DNA from: Proteobacteria bacterium UBA1844 | GTDB taxonomy: Bacteria > Pseudomonadota > Gammaproteobacteria > Steroidobacterales > Woeseiaceae | NCBI GenBank assembly: GCA_002338615.1 | Contig: DDIS01000048.1 | Coordinates: 340-25,401, forward strand | DNA: 25,062 bases | Direction: 5' to 3' | Shown here: piece after piece, positions 1-9,837 of the stretch | Numbering within the stretch: the stretch's first letter is position 1 | How the letters are laid out: every line of letters begins with the position of its first letter | Translations under genes and position numbers: made by a program | The notes under the pieces: generated by a model | Told to the model about the DNA's origin: nothing | What the model saw: only the letters and a program-made list of their open reading frames with translations | The model's database searches: none

Positions 1-22
1 AAACAGTCACCGGAGCGCGGCC

Positions 23-100
23 GCCTTGCGCAAATGCCTTGCGCAAACGCCTCGCGCCGATGCCTTGCGCAGATGCCACGCGCCGATGCCACGCGCGGAT
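23..100. repeat. Six tandem copies of a degenerate 13-bp repeat
   Basis: Seen directly: six head-to-tail 13-bp units begin at 23, 36, 49, 62, 75 and 88. The approximate unit is GCCTTGCGCARAT. Unit positions 1-3 (GCC), 6-9 (GCGC) and 12 (A) are invariant. Units 1 and 2 differ at one base, as do units 5 and 6, which suggests stepwise duplication. Units 1 and 2 contain the palindrome TTGCGCAA. The unit is not a multiple of three, so reading across it cycles through frames; a translated product is unlikely. The array lies about 30 bases beyond the stop codon of the ETF-QO gene. Its role is unknown. Confidence 0.9.
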
Positions 101-129
101 TTCAGAACGCGGTGGCCGCGAACCAAAAC

Positions 130-1779
130 CTACATGCCGGGGTAATTCGGCCCCCCGCCACCCTCTGGCACTGTCCAGACGATATTTTGCAGCGGATCTT
201 TGATGTCGCAGGTTTTGCAGTGCACGCAGTTTTGCGCGTTGATCTGGAAGCGCTTCTTGCCGCCCTCCTCGACTACCTCGTAGACGCCGGCCGGACAATA
301 CAACTGCGCCGGCTCGCCGTATTTGGGCAGGTTATAGTCTATCGGAATTGCCGGGTCTTTCAGCAGCAGGTGTGAGGGCTGGTCTTCCTCGTGAAAGGTG
401 CTTGAGAGGAATACCGATGACAGGATATCGAAGCTGATCTTGCCGTCGGGCTTCGGGTAGTTGATCGGCGCCGCATTCTTCGCATCGACAAGTGACTCGT
501 GATCGGGCAGGCGGTTGTGCCAGGTAAACGGCAGTCTGCCGAAGAATATGTTCTGGTCGACAAAAGTAAATGCGGCGCCGAGGAATGTTCCCAGCTTGTG
601 CAAGGCGGGTGTGAAATTGCGGCCGTGATGCAATTCGTCGTGTAGCCAGGACGCGTTTACGTTTTGTTCGAAATCGGCGAGTTCTTCCTGGCCGGCACTT
701 CCGGCGGCCAGCGATTTGTGCACCGATTCAGCGGCGAGCAGTCCGGACTTGATCGCTGTATGTGCACCTTTGATGGTCACGCTGTTCAGAAAGCCAGCAT
801 CGCAGCCGACCAGCATCCCCCCTGGAAACGCCAGCTTCGGTAGCGACTGCAGGCCACCTTTGTTGACGGCCCGGGCGCCGTACGCTATGCGCTTGGCGCC
901 TTCCAGGTAGTGGCGTATTTTCGGATGGTGCTTCCAGCGCTGAAACTCGTGATACGGCGACAAGTGGGGGTTGCGGTAATTCAATGCAACGATCAGGCCG
1001 AGAAACACCTGATTGTTCGCGGCGTGGTACACAAACCCGCCGCCGTCGGTGTGGTTGTCGAGTGGCCAACCCAGGGTATGAACAACCGTACCCTCCTCGT
1101 GCAGCGCCGGATCGATCTCCCAGATTTCCTTGATGCCGAGTCCGTAGTGTTGCGGATCTGCATTGGCGCGCAAATCAAACTTGCGCATCAATTGTTCCCC
1201 AAGATTGCCACGGCACCCCTCGGCAAAAATCGTGTATTTGCCGCGTAACTCGTAGCCTCTCTGGTACGACGACTTGCGTTTACCGTCCTTGCCAATCCCC
1301 ATGTCACTGGTTGCGACACCGGCAACGCAGCCATTGTCGTCGTACAAGACTTCTGCGGCCGCGAAACCCGGGAACACGTTCACTCCGAGTGCCTCCGCCT
1401 GTTCTGCCAGCCACTGGCACAGGCGACCAAGGCTGATAATGTAGTTGCCTTTATTGTGCATGGGCCGCGGTACAAACAGGTTGGGTACGCGGATTGCCCT
1501 GGCCTCGCCTGTCAGGTAATGCACGACATCACCGGTAACGGCCGTTGCGAGTGGCGCGCCTCGCTCCTTCCAGTCCGGAAACAGTTCTGCCAGCGCCTTC
1601 ACGTCGAAACAATTGCCCGACAGGATATGCGCACCAATTTCCGATCCTTTTTCAAGCACCACTACCGAGAGTGACGAATCCAGCTGCAGCAATTTGCAGG
1701 CAGCGGCAAGTCCCGCAGGCCCGCCACCAACGATGACGACATCAAATTCCATGGATTCGCGTGTTTCGTTTTCGCTCAT
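130..1779 (-). CDS. Electron transfer flavoprotein-ubiquinone oxidoreductase (ETF-QO)
   Basis: Moves electrons from reduced electron transfer flavoprotein to ubiquinone, the exit for acyl-CoA dehydrogenases into the respiratory chain; a membrane-associated flavoprotein with one 4Fe-4S cluster. The 549-residue protein has the N-terminal FAD Rossmann motif (GGGPAG, residues 18-23) and a C-terminal ferredoxin-like tail with four cysteines at 495, 518, 521 and 524 (CVHCKTC), as expected for cluster ligands. Length matches bacterial ETF-QO. The frame stays open upstream to 2040, but the ATG at 1779 follows a GGAAGAG Shine-Dalgarno and starts just before the FAD motif; another ATG nine codons in is possible. 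It is divergent from zapE with 137 bp between. The ETF subunits are not in this window. A substrate link to the acyl-CoA dehydrogenases at 17567-19924 is inference. Confidence 0.96.
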   Translation of the reverse strand: MSENETRESMEFDVVIVGGGPAGLAAACKLLQLDSSLSVVVLEKGSEIGAHILSGNCFDVKALAELFPDWKERGAPLATAVTGDVVHYLTGEARAIRVPNLFVPRPMHNKGNYIISLGRLCQWLAEQAEALGVNVFPGFAAAEVLYDDNGCVAGVATSDMGIGKDGKRKSSYQRGYELRGKYTIFAEGCRGNLGEQLMRKFDLRANADPQHYGLGIKEIWEIDPALHEEGTVVHTLGWPLDNHTDGGGFVYHAANNQVFLGLIVALNYRNPHLSPYHEFQRWKHHPKIRHYLEGAKRIAYGARAVNKGGLQSLPKLAFPGGMLVGCDAGFLNSVTIKGAHTAIKSGLLAAESVHKSLAAGSAGQEELADFEQNVNASWLHDELHHGRNFTPALHKLGTFLGAAFTFVDQNIFFGRLPFTWHNRLPDHESLVDAKNAAPINYPKPDGKISFDILSSVFLSSTFHEEDQPSHLLLKDPAIPIDYNLPKYGEPAQLYCPAGVYEVVEEGGKKRFQINAQNCVHCKTCDIKDPLQNIVWTVPEGGGGPNYPGM

Positions 1780-1808
1780 AGCTCTTCCGGATGGTTGCTC
1801 GGCAGCAC

Positions 1809-1822
1809 AAGCCGTGCGGCTT
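1809..1822. promoter_or_regulatory. Palindrome between divergent ETF-QO and zapE genes
   Basis: The inverted repeat AAGCCG-TG-CGGCTT lies in the 137-bp divergent region, about 30 bp upstream of the ETF-QO start. It could be an operator or a small hairpin. I found no convincing -35/-10 pair in either direction, so regulatory function is only a suggestion. Confidence 0.2.
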
Positions 1823-1904
1823 AGGGTAATCTTGCCACGCCGATCCCGTAACGCAAAACCCGACAGCTGTGGGTCGCGGCGGCATTCGAACAAAGACAGC
1901 TTGC

Positions 1905-1910
1905 AAAGGA
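1905..1910 (+). promoter_or_regulatory. Shine-Dalgarno site that fixes the zapE start at TTG 1917
   Basis: AAAGGA is followed by a six-base spacer and TTG at 1917. The upstream in-frame GTG at 1869 has no comparable site, so the TTG is preferred. Confidence 0.6.
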
Positions 1911-1916
1911 CCTCAA

Positions 1917-3002
1917 TTGGGAATCCGTACGGCCTGGGAACATTGCCTGAAATCGGGCACGCACGAGCGCGACGACGCACAGGAAGCGCTGGTGGCGAAG
2001 CTCGACGACCTGCAACGGCGGCTGGTCGCCGCGGAATCAAGACGAATTAGCATGCTCGTGCGCTGGCGGGCGCGGTCGGTACCGCCGGTCAGGGGGCTTT
2101 ACATCTGGGGCGGAGTCGGCGGCGGTAAAACGTTTCTGATGGACCTTTTTTTCGCAACGCTGCCAGTCAAACAAAAGAAGCGTATTCATTTTCATCACAT
2201 CATGCGCGACGTGCATGCGCGGCTGGCAGGTTTACATGACGTCGCTGACCCGCTAAAGCGTGTCGCTGCCGAAATGGCGCGTGACATCAGCGTGCTTTGT
2301 TTCGATGAGTTTTATGTCAACGACATCGGTGACGCGATGATCCTCGCCGGTCTGCTACAGGGATTGTTCGAAAATAACGTGACGCTGATTGCAACCTCAA
2401 ATTCGCAGCCGGACGACTTGTACAAAGACGGCTTGCAGCGTAGCCGGTTCCTGCCCGCGATCGAACTTCTCAACACCCATACGACCGTGGTCGAGCTGGA
2501 TACCGGTACTGACTACCGCATGCGCATGCTGGAGAAAGCCGGCACCTGGCTGACGCCCGACGACGCCGCTGCCGATGCCAGGCTGGCACAGCTGTTTCGT
2601 GAGTCTGCGGCGAGCCAGGTGCAGTCGGCCACGGACCTTGATGTGAATGGCCGTCCGATTCGCGTACGAAAGCGCGCTGAAAGTATCGCCTGGTTCGACT
2701 TCGACGCGCTCTGTGAGGGCCCTCGCAGCCAGACCGACTACATCGAGATTGCCCGCTGGTTCCCGACCGTGCTGTTGTCCGGCGTGCCGCAATTTGCTGC
2801 CACCGACGGCGACCCGGTACGACGATTTATTGCGCTTGTCGATGAATTCTATGATCGACAGGTGAAGTTGGTCGCCTCTGCGGCGTGCGATGTGGCGGAT
2901 CTGTACCCCGGCACGCAGCATGCGTTCGAGTTCGAACGCACAAAAAGCCGGCTGATCGAAATGCAATCAAATGACTACCTTGCGCTGGAACACCTTGCTT
3001 GA
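1917..3002 (+). CDS. zapE: Cell division protein ZapE (AFG1-like ATPase)
   Basis: ATPase of the AFG1/LACE1/ZapE family. In E. coli ZapE associates with the FtsZ ring late in division; the mitochondrial relatives act in protein quality control. Seen: Walker A GGVGGGKT with its Lys near residue 71, the family block RIHFHHIMRDVH, Walker B (LCFDEFYVND), and the sensor region TLIATSN followed by PDDLYKDGLQRSRFLPAI. About 361 residues from the TTG start, close to the 375 of E. coli. The N-terminus is not strongly conserved, so GTG 1869 (377 residues) remains possible, although the Shine-Dalgarno favours TTG 1917. It is the first of a run of plus-strand genes, 75 bp before the MarR gene. Confidence 0.93.
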   Translation: MGIRTAWEHCLKSGTHERDDAQEALVAKLDDLQRRLVAAESRRISMLVRWRARSVPPVRGLYIWGGVGGGKTFLMDLFFATLPVKQKKRIHFHHIMRDVHARLAGLHDVADPLKRVAAEMARDISVLCFDEFYVNDIGDAMILAGLLQGLFENNVTLIATSNSQPDDLYKDGLQRSRFLPAIELLNTHTTVVELDTGTDYRMRMLEKAGTWLTPDDAAADARLAQLFRESAASQVQSATDLDVNGRPIRVRKRAESIAWFDFDALCEGPRSQTDYIEIARWFPTVLLSGVPQFAATDGDPVRRFIALVDEFYDRQVKLVASAACDVADLYPGTQHAFEFERTKSRLIEMQSNDYLALEHLA

Positions 3003-3019
3003 CTATTGCTTGCACCAGG

Positions 3020-3035
3020 AACAGTGGTTACTGTT
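3020..3035. promoter_or_regulatory. Perfect inverted repeat before the MarR gene (operator or zapE terminator)
   Basis: AACAGT-GGTT-ACTGTT is a perfect 6-bp inverted repeat 18 bases after the zapE stop and about 43 bases before the MarR start. The half-sites are 10 bp apart, one helical turn, as expected for a MarR dimer. It overlaps a possible weak promoter (TTGCTT, 17 bp, TACTGT). Alternatively the same bases form a small hairpin followed by GGCTTTCT that could end zapE transcription. Autoregulation is typical of MarR proteins, so an operator is plausible but unproven. Confidence 0.35.
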
Positions 3036-3077
3036 GGCTTTCTAACCCCTTGACCCAGACATTGATACCCGATTGCC

Positions 3078-3518
3078 GTGAAAAATGAACTGATACTTGA
3101 AAACTTCATGCCCTACAAGCTGTCACGACTGTCCAGCACGGTCAGTACGACGGTGGCGCGCGCCTACGACAAGGAATTTGGCCTGTCGATCCCGGAATGG
3201 CGTGTAATAGCGATTTTGGGACGGCATCCGGGCATGTCCGCCGTCGAAGTTGCAGAACAGACATTCCTTGACAAGGTCGCAGTCAGTCGGGCCGTCACCA
3301 AGCTGATAAGGTCCGGGCGCATTGATCGCGAGTTCGCCGACGCGGATCGACGACGTTCCATTCTCAATCTTTCCGAGAAAGGACGCGCGGTGCACGATGG
3401 CGTCGCCGAACTTGCCCTGACCTTCGAACGCCAGTTGCTCGAGGTTCTGAATGCCGACGAAATAGCGAGCCTTGACGGCTTGATGGATCGCCTGCTCGAG
3501 AAAGCAAAGACACTTTAA
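3078..3518 (+). CDS. MarR-family transcriptional regulator
   Basis: Winged-helix DNA-binding repressor or activator of about 146 residues, normally a dimer binding a short palindrome. Seen: a helical N-terminus (LPYKLSRLSSTVS type), the helix-turn-helix around residues 55-85 (SAVEVAEQTFLDKVAVSRAVTKL) and the wing with the family pattern DADRRRSILNLSEKG. The GTG start is used because homologues have a short helix before the MPYKLS block; the ATG ten codons later is the alternative. No clear Shine-Dalgarno is visible at either. The gene lies 78 bp before the glutamate dehydrogenase gene in the same direction, so that gene is a candidate target. The ligand is unknown. Confidence 0.92.
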   Translation: MKNELILENFMPYKLSRLSSTVSTTVARAYDKEFGLSIPEWRVIAILGRHPGMSAVEVAEQTFLDKVAVSRAVTKLIRSGRIDREFADADRRRSILNLSEKGRAVHDGVAELALTFERQLLEVLNADEIASLDGLMDRLLEKAKTL

Positions 3519-3527
3519 CACCGCACG

Positions 3528-3561
3528 AACAATAGTATTAATCCCTGCATTGTTGTATAAC
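3528..3561 (+). promoter_or_regulatory. Putative promoter/operator region of the glutamate dehydrogenase gene
   Basis: The 78-bp gap before the GTG start contains a -10-like TATAAC (3556-3561) without a good -35 partner. Just upstream are AACAAT (3528-3533) and its inverted copy ATTGTT (3549-3554), 21 bp apart, about two helical turns. The half-site resembles the AACAGT half-site before the MarR gene. Function is inferred from position only. Confidence 0.3.
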
Positions 3562-3596
3562 CCGCGCGCCGTTTCCCGGCCGGAGCTAGAACCCAA

Positions 3597-6500
3597 GTGA
3601 GCAATCAAGCATTACGCCGCGACAGTGACGCCAAAGAGCGCATTCTCGAAGCGATCGTCGCAACGCGCGTCAAGAGCACAGTGCTGAAAAGCCGTGCCCA
3701 GATTAAGCGTTACCTAAGCCTGTATTTCGCCGATGTGCCCGTTGAAGACCTGATCGGTCGCTCGGAACAGGTGATGGCACAGATTGCGCTCGATCATCTC
3801 GAGATCGCAGCCGCACGCAAGAAAGGACAGGTTTGCCTGCGGATCTTCAACCCGACCGAAAAGAAACACGGCTATTTATCAAATTATACGATAGTCGAAA
3901 TGGTGAACGACAACATGCCGTTCCTGGTCGATTCGGTTGCCGCAGCAATTGCGCGGCAGGATCTTGCCGTGCATATCACCGTGCACCCTGTAATCCGCAT
4001 TGCGCGCGACAAGCGTGGCAACCTGCTTTCGGTAGAAAACCGGGAAGACAAGAAAGGGCAACCGGAATCGTTCATTCGCTTTGCGATTGATCGTGAAATA
4101 AACCCTCAGCAATTGAAATTGCTGGATCACGAGATCAGACGTGTACTCACGGATGTGCGCGTAGCGGTACGTGACTGGCCCGCGATGCGAAGCAAAATGG
4201 CCGAGGCGCGCGACAGCCTCAAGAACGGTCCAGCCGGTATTGACGATGAAGTACGCAGCGAATCGCAGGCACTGCTCGACTGGATGATCGATGACCGCTT
4301 TACTTTCCTCGGCTATCGGGAATACAGGCTTGTCCGGGAAAAACAACGGATTTTCCTGGACTCCGTACCCGGGAGCGGCCTCGGCGTGCTTGCACACGAC
4401 GAACGCGGCGGCAAGCGCACGGAACTGACCACGGAAATGCGTCGCCTGAGCCGCAGCAAGGACTGGCTCATCATTACCAAGGCCAATTCACGGTCAACAG
4501 TGCATCGCCGTGCCTATCTGGACTACGTCGGCGTGAAGATCTATAACGAAAAAGGTGAAAACACGGGCGAACATCGATTTATTGGATTGTTCACCTCCGC
4601 AGCCTATAGCGAGACACCGCGCCACATTCCGCTGCTGCGCCTCAAAGTGCAAAAAGTACTGCAGCGGAACCGGGTCGACCCGTCCGGCCACCGCGGCAAG
4701 GCGTTGTTGCACATCCTCGACACTTTTCCGCGCGACGAGCTATTCCAGAGTACCGTCGCCGACCTGACCCGTACCACGCTTGGCGTCCTTAACCTGCAGG
4801 AACGACAGCGTGTAAGGTTCTTCCTGCGCCGGGACGCGTTCCGGCGCTTTTTCTCCTGCCTGGTGTATGTCCCGCGCGAAAAATATACGACGGCAGTGCG
4901 CCTCAAAATTGAAGCGATCCTGACCAAAGCGTTCAATGGCACATCGGTTGAATCCAGTGTACAGATTTCCGATTCGCCACTGGCGCGCGTGCATTTTATC
5001 GTGCGCACCGCACCGGTTGAACGTCCACGAATCAGTATCAATGCAATCGAGCGAGACATTTCTGCTGTTGTCATCACCTGGACCGACAAGATGCGAGCCG
5101 CATTGCTGGAAAAATTTGGCCAGGATGAAGGCTTCAGACTGTATCGGAGCTATGGTCAGGTATTCCCCGCCGGATACCAGGAAGCGACATCACCTGCCGA
5201 CGCTTGTAGCGATATCGAACGCATCGACGAGATGCGTGCCAAGGGACAGCTGCAAACCGTCAAGCTCTACCAGGCCGAGGATCGTGAGCCGGGCCATATG
5301 CAGTTCATCATCTACAGCGACGAAGCGCCGCTCGGCCTGTCTGATGCGTTGCCGGTACTCGAGAATATGGGTGTTAGCGTATTTACCGAGCACCCTTACG
5401 AGTTGCGCCTCAAAGATAACGACGCGTTCTGGATCCAGGACTTTCAACTGCAGCATGAAAGTAACGCCGAATTTGATATTACTGCCGTGGCCAGCCGTTT
5501 TGAAGAATGCTTTGTTCGCGTTGCGGCAGGCGACGTGGAAGACGATGGCTTGAACCGTCTCATAATTGCTGCCGAACTCAGCTGTCGCCAGGTCGCTTTG
5601 TTGCGATGCTATGCAAAGTACCTGCAACAACTTGCAATGCCGTTCAGTCAGTCCTACATGGAAGACGTGCTCGTGGCGCATGCCGGCCTGGTACGCCTGC
5701 TTGTTCGTCAGTTCGAGCTCCAGTTCGACCCGGCACTGAAAGCCGACGCACGCCAACGTGATCTCGACGATCTCCTGCCACAGATCGCGCGAGCGGTGCA
5801 ACGCGCTCGCAACGTCGACGAAGACCGGATACTGAATGCATTTGTCAGCGTGATAAGCGCGAGCCTGCGTACCAACTATTACTTGAGAAATGAAGATGGA
5901 GGACTAAAACCCTGTATTTCGGTGAAGCTGAATCCGAAACAGATGCGCGAAGTTCCGCTACCGAAACCCACGTTCGAAATCTTCGTGTACTCGCCGCTGG
6001 TTGAGGGCGTGCATTTGCGGGCTGGTGAAATTGCTCGTGGCGGCCTGCGTTGGTCAGACCGGCGCGAGGATTTTCGAACCGAAGTACTTGGGCTGTTAAA
6101 AGCGCAAGTCGTGAAGAATACGGTCATCGTTCCGACGGGCGCCAAAGGCGGCTTCTTTTGCAAACGCATGCCGGCCGGCGACCGGGACGTCATCCTCGCC
6201 ACGGGTATCGAATGTTACAAGACATTCATTCGCGGATTGCTCGATATCACGGACAATGTAGTTGAGGGCAAAGTGATAACGCCGCGCAATGTGGTACGCC
6301 GGGACGGTGACGATCCGTACCTCGTCGTTGCCGCCGACAAGGGCACCGCGACTTTCTCCGATATTGCCAACGGTATCTCCGCAGAATACAACTTCTGGCT
6401 CGACGATGCGTTTGCATCCGGCGGTTCGGCGGGTTACGACCACAAGAAAATGGGAATTACGGCGCGCGGTGCCTGGGAGGCTGTAAAACGCCATTTCCGT

Positions 6501-8426
6501 GAACAAGGCATCAATACTCAAAAGGAAACTTTTACTGTAGCCGGAATTGGGGATATGAGTGGCGATGTGTTCGGTAATGGCATGTTGTTATCGCCCAAAA
6601 TCAAGCTTGTTGCCGCATTCAATCACATGCATATCTTTCTTGATCCGGACCCCGACCCTGCCGCGAGTTTTCGTGAACGCAAGCGATTGTTCAAGAAGAG
6701 TCGCTCCGGGTGGGACGATTACAATGAAATCCTGATTTCGAAAGGCGGCGGCGTTTTTTCACGAAAGGCGAAAGTTATCCGCTTGAGTCGCGAAGTTCGC
6801 AAACTACTCGATACGGACGAGACATCGCTGCAGCCCGACGAGCTGATCCGGCTGGTGTTGAAAATGCAGGTTGACCTGCTGTGGAACGGCGGCATCGGCA
6901 CCTATGTGAAAGCGAACAGCGAAAGCCACACGGACGTTGGCGATCGCAGCAACGACAATGTCCGGGTGAATGCCAGCAACTTGCGCTGCAGGGTTATAGG
7001 CGAAGGTGGCAATCTCGGCCTTACACAATTGGCACGTATTGAATACAGTATTGGTGGCGGCCGTATCAACGCTGATTTCATCGACAACTCGGCGGGTGTC
7101 GATAGTTCCGATCGCGAAGTTAATATCAAGATTCTTCTAAGCGATGTAGAGACGCAAAAGGAACTGACGCGTTCGAAGCGTAATGAATTGCTCGCATCGA
7201 TGACTAATGATGTTGCCGAACTTGTGCTGCGCACCAATTATCTGCAGACGCAGGCCATCAGCATGAGTGAAATTCAGTCCGTCGAGCGTATCGACGAAAC
7301 TGCGCGCCTGATCACCAACCTCGAGCGCACGGGCCTCCTGAATCGCGCACTCGAGTACCTTCCCGAAGATTCTGAAATAGAGGATCGGCGCGCGCGCAAG
7401 CTCGGCTTCACGCGCCCTGAACTTGCTGTTGTACTGAGCTACGCAAAGATTGATTTATACGATGGCTTGATTGCATCAAACGATTCACTGGAAGATTTTC
7501 TGCGCATTGAACCGCTGCGCTATTTTCCCGCCGTACTCCGTCGTCGCTATGCGGACTTGTTGCCCGGTCATCGTTTGAGCCGACAGATTCTCGCCACGCT
7601 CCTCGCGAATGACATAGTCAATCGAATGGGTCCATCGTTCGTGCGGCGTATTCAGGTAGACACGAACGCGGATGTCGTCACTATTGGCCGTGCCTACACG
7701 GTGGCGAGACACATCATCAAGGCGCGCGGCCTGTTTGAAACGATCGAGGCTCTGGACTCCAAAATTCCCGCTGCCGCGCAAATGTCGATGATGTTCGAAG
7801 TAAGCCGTACGATGCGACACGTTTGTTACTGGCTAATCGAACGTTTTGGCGAAAATCTTGAGATCGAGGCAGCAGTGGAACGCCTGAAGGAGCGCATGAC
7901 CGCGATATACACACGAACCGGGTCGATCATGTCCACCTCGGCGCGCGAACGGCACCAGAACGCAGCAGACAAGTTCATTGGCATGGGCGTACCGGACAAG
8001 CTCGCGCACAGGATGTCGTCTTTGTTGCTCACGCGTGCGGCGCTGGATATTGCCGACCTGGCTGCATCGCACAACCGGGATGTGATGGAGTCCGCGAAGG
8101 TGTATTCATCGTTCAACGAAAGCCTGGGCCTGTACTGGCTGCACACGAGCGTCGAGGACTTGCGTGTCCAGGGGCGCTGGCAGGCGATCGCACGCAGCAA
8201 CCTGCGCGAAGAATTTTTCCACATCCGTCGCGAGTTGGCGGCGAAACTGCTGTCGAAACGCAGCGAGCGCGAAGTCGGCGTACGCGTCGATGAATGGCTT
8301 GCCAGCCATGACGACGCGGTGACGCGCTTCAAGAAGATGATCGAAGAAATGAAATTACGAAGTGAGGTGGATTTTGCTACGCTGACCGTCGCTTCCCAGG
8401 AGTTGCGCGCGCTTGTTTCTTCCTGA
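3597..8426 (+). CDS. gdhB: NAD-specific glutamate dehydrogenase, large (180-kDa) class
   Basis: Oxidatively deaminates L-glutamate to 2-oxoglutarate and ammonium with NAD+; usually catabolic, feeding amino-acid carbon into the TCA cycle. The 1609-residue length fits the 180-kDa class typified by Streptomyces clavuligerus GDH and Pseudomonas aeruginosa GdhB. Seen: the N-terminal ACT-like regulatory region (about residues 1-550), the catalytic core with [11 protein letters not shown] (Lys at about 850), the nucleotide-binding block [11 protein letters not shown] (about 985-995), [17 protein letters not shown] (about 1045), [13 protein letters not shown], and the long C-terminal helical region. 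The GTG start follows GGAG at 3582-3585 with an 11-base spacer, which is long. The MarR gene directly upstream may control it. The frame is intact. Confidence 0.97.
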   Translation: MSNQALRRDSDAKERILEAIVATRVKSTVLKSRAQIKRYLSLYFADVPVEDLIGRSEQVMAQIALDHLEIAAARKKGQVCLRIFNPTEKKHGYLSNYTIVEMVNDNMPFLVDSVAAAIARQDLAVHITVHPVIRIARDKRGNLLSVENREDKKGQPESFIRFAIDREINPQQLKLLDHEIRRVLTDVRVAVRDWPAMRSKMAEARDSLKNGPAGIDDEVRSESQALLDWMIDDRFTFLGYREYRLVREKQRIFLDSVPGSGLGVLAHDERGGKRTELTTEMRRLSRSKDWLIITKANSRSTVHRRAYLDYVGVKIYNEKGENTGEHRFIGLFTSAAYSETPRHIPLLRLKVQKVLQRNRVDPSGHRGKALLHILDTFPRDELFQSTVADLTRTTLGVLNLQERQRVRFFLRRDAFRRFFSCLVYVPREKYTTAVRLKIEAILTKAFNGTSVESSVQISDSPLARVHFIVRTAPVERPRISINAIERDISAVVITWTDKMRAALLEKFGQDEGFRLYRSYGQVFPAGYQEATSPADACSDIERIDEMRAKGQLQTVKLYQAEDREPGHMQFIIYSDEAPLGLSDALPVLENMGVSVFTEHPYELRLKDNDAFWIQDFQLQHESNAEFDITAVASRFEECFVRVAAGDVEDDGLNRLIIAAELSCRQVALLRCYAKYLQQLAMPFSQSYMEDVLVAHAGLVRLLVRQFELQFDPALKADARQRDLDDLLPQIARAVQRARNVDEDRILNAFVSVISASLRTNYYLRNEDGGLKPCISVKLNPKQMREVPLPKPTFEIFVYSPLVEGVHLRAGEIARGGLRWSDRREDFRTEVLGLLKAQVVKNTVIVPTGAKGGFFCKRMPAGDRDVILATGIECYKTFIRGLLDITDNVVEGKVITPRNVVRRDGDDPYLVVAADKGTATFSDIANGISAEYNFWLDDAFASGGSAGYDHKKMGITARGAWEAVKRHFREQGINTQKETFTVAGIGDMSGDVFGNGMLLSPKIKLVAAFNHMHIFLDPDPDPAASFRERKRLFKKSRSGWDDYNEILISKGGGVFSRKAKVIRLSREVRKLLDTDETSLQPDELIRLVLKMQVDLLWNGGIGTYVKANSESHTDVGDRSNDNVRVNASNLRCRVIGEGGNLGLTQLARIEYSIGGGRINADFIDNSAGVDSSDREVNIKILLSDVETQKELTRSKRNELLASMTNDVAELVLRTNYLQTQAISMSEIQSVERIDETARLITNLERTGLLNRALEYLPEDSEIEDRRARKLGFTRPELAVVLSYAKIDLYDGLIASNDSLEDFLRIEPLRYFPAVLRRRYADLLPGHRLSRQILATLLANDIVNRMGPSFVRRIQVDTNADVVTIGRAYTVARHIIKARGLFETIEALDSKIPAAAQMSMMFEVSRTMRHVCYWLIERFGENLEIEAAVERLKERMTAIYTRTGSIMSTSARERHQNAADKFIGMGVPDKLAHRMSSLLLTRAALDIADLAASHNRDVMESAKVYSSFNESLGLYWLHTSVEDLRVQGRWQAIARSNLREEFFHIRRELAAKLLSKRSEREVGVRVDEWLASHDDAVTRFKKMIEEMKLRSEVDFATLTVASQELRALVSS

Positions 8427-8488
8427 GGCTAGCGCGTGAAAAGTATCAGTATCGAAGCACTATTCAACCCATCCGAACGGGAGAACAA

Positions 8489-9232
8489 ATGGCAGGCAAG
8501 CTTGTATTGTGCCGGCACGGACAGAGTGACTGGAATCTAAAGAACCTTTTCACGGGCTGGACGGATGTTGACCTGACTGCGAAGGGCATCGACGAAGCCA
8601 AAGATGCCGGCCGACTGCTCGCCGAACTCGGCTACGAGTTCGATATCGCTTACACGTCAGTGTTGAAGCGCGCCATCCGTACGCTCTGGTTGATACTCGA
8701 TGAAATGGATCGTATGTGGATACCGGTAGTGCGCGACTGGCGCTGGAATGAACGTCACTACGGAACCTTGCAGGGTCTGAACAAGGCGGAAACAGCGGCA
8801 CAGTATGGCGACGAGCAGGTGCACATCTGGCGTCGCAGTTACGATATACCGCCACCGGCGCTGCAACCGAACGATGATCGTCACCCGGCCCACGACCCGC
8901 GCTACGCCGGGATAGACAATCTGCCCGATTCCGAGTCACTCGCAATGACGCTGGAGCGCGTGGCACCCTGCTGGCACGAGGTGATCGCGCCGCAATTAAA
9001 ATCCGGCAGGAACGTTCTGGTCGCGGCGCACGGCAATAGTCTGCGCGCACTGATCAAGATGCTGGACAACATTTCCGACGCAGACATCACTGGCTTCAAT
9101 ATCCCGACCGGCGTGCCGATTGCTTACGAATTCGACGAATACTTGAATTCAATGGGTCGCGAATTCCTGGGCGATGCCGACGCCATCGCCAAGGCAACGG
9201 CCGCTGTAGCGGCGCAGGGATCGGCAAAGTGA
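8489..9232 (+). CDS. gpmA: 2,3-bisphosphoglycerate-dependent phosphoglycerate mutase
   Basis: Interconverts 3-phosphoglycerate and 2-phosphoglycerate in glycolysis and gluconeogenesis, in the cytoplasm. The 247-residue protein carries the phosphohistidine motif CRHGQSDWN (His10), the [10 protein letters not shown] block, the substrate block [16 protein letters not shown] with the acid/base Glu, and the second active-site histidine in [10 protein letters not shown] (His181). Length and motif spacing match E. coli GpmA (His10, His183). The ATG follows a GGGAG Shine-Dalgarno. The stop codon overlaps the next start in TGATG, so translational coupling with the gamma-carbonic-anhydrase gene is likely. 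Confidence 0.97.
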   Translation: MAGKLVLCRHGQSDWNLKNLFTGWTDVDLTAKGIDEAKDAGRLLAELGYEFDIAYTSVLKRAIRTLWLILDEMDRMWIPVVRDWRWNERHYGTLQGLNKAETAAQYGDEQVHIWRRSYDIPPPALQPNDDRHPAHDPRYAGIDNLPDSESLAMTLERVAPCWHEVIAPQLKSGRNVLVAAHGNSLRALIKMLDNISDADITGFNIPTGVPIAYEFDEYLNSMGREFLGDADAIAKATAAVAAQGSAK

Positions 9233-9750
9233 TGTTTGCACTCGGCGATCGCTCGCCGGTGCTCGAAGGCGCAGGTCATTTCATTGCCGACAATGCAACC
9301 GTAGTGGGTAGCGTGCGCATCGCGGAACATGCCAGTATCTGGTTTAACTGTGTGCTGCGTGGCGATAATGACTGGATTGAGATCGGTACGCGCAGCAATA
9401 TCCAGGACGGTAGCGTGCTGCACACGGACCCGGGGCTACCCCTGCTCGTAGGCCGCGGCGTAACCGTCGGTCACAAGGTGATGCTGCACGGCTGCACCAT
9501 CGGTGACAACAGCCTGATCGGCATCGGCAGCACCATTCTGAACCGGGCCAGGATCGGTGCGAATTGCATGGTTGGCGCGCATTCGCTGGTAACCGAGGGC
9601 AAGGAGTTTGCGGACGGGACCCTGATACTGGGCGCACCGGCAACTGCCGTGCGGGCTCTAAGCGACGATGAGATCAACCTGATGCGCAAATCGGCTGATT
9701 CCTATGTTGAGAACGCCCGGCGTTTCAGCACAGCACTCGTTGCGATTTGA
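9232..9750 (+). CDS. Gamma-carbonic anhydrase-family protein (YrdA/PaaY-like left-handed beta-helix)
   Basis: A hexapeptide-repeat protein that folds as a trimeric left-handed beta-helix. Relatives are zinc carbonic anhydrases (Cam) or of uncertain activity (YrdA), and PaaY acts as a thioesterase. Seen: the three zinc-ligand histidines at 64, 81 and 86 (HTDPG; GHKVMLHGC), with Arg43, Asp45 and Gln58 of the active-site network also present (LRGDNDWIE, NIQDG). 172 residues, with repeated I/V-G-x-x-x-x turns throughout. The ATG at 9232 overlaps the gpmA stop by one base; GTG 9229 directly before it is the alternative. Actual carbonic anhydrase activity cannot be judged from sequence. Confidence 0.92.
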   Translation: MFALGDRSPVLEGAGHFIADNATVVGSVRIAEHASIWFNCVLRGDNDWIEIGTRSNIQDGSVLHTDPGLPLLVGRGVTVGHKVMLHGCTIGDNSLIGIGSTILNRARIGANCMVGAHSLVTEGKEFADGTLILGAPATAVRALSDDEINLMRKSADSYVENARRFSTALVAI

Positions 9751-9759
9751 ACTGGCAGG

Positions 9760-9779
9760 CCTGCATCATGCGATGCAGG
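9760..9779. terminator. Hairpin between convergent gamma-CA and tesB genes
   Basis: CCTGCATC-ATGC-GATGCAGG is a perfect 8-bp stem with a four-base loop, 9 bases beyond the gamma-CA stop, in the 87-bp gap between convergent genes. No T-run follows on either strand, so it is not a canonical Rho-independent terminator, but its position suits a bidirectional transcript end. Confidence 0.4.
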
Positions 9780-9837
9780 TTGATGCATCAGGGAACACCA
9801 CCAGGCCGATCGTCGTGTGGGCCCTGACCAGCCCTGG

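Noticed and set aside
34..375. A 113-codon plus-strand frame starting in the 13-bp repeat
   Set aside because: It crosses the repeat, where the frame cycles, and then runs antisense to the conserved ETF-QO C-terminus with its cluster cysteines.
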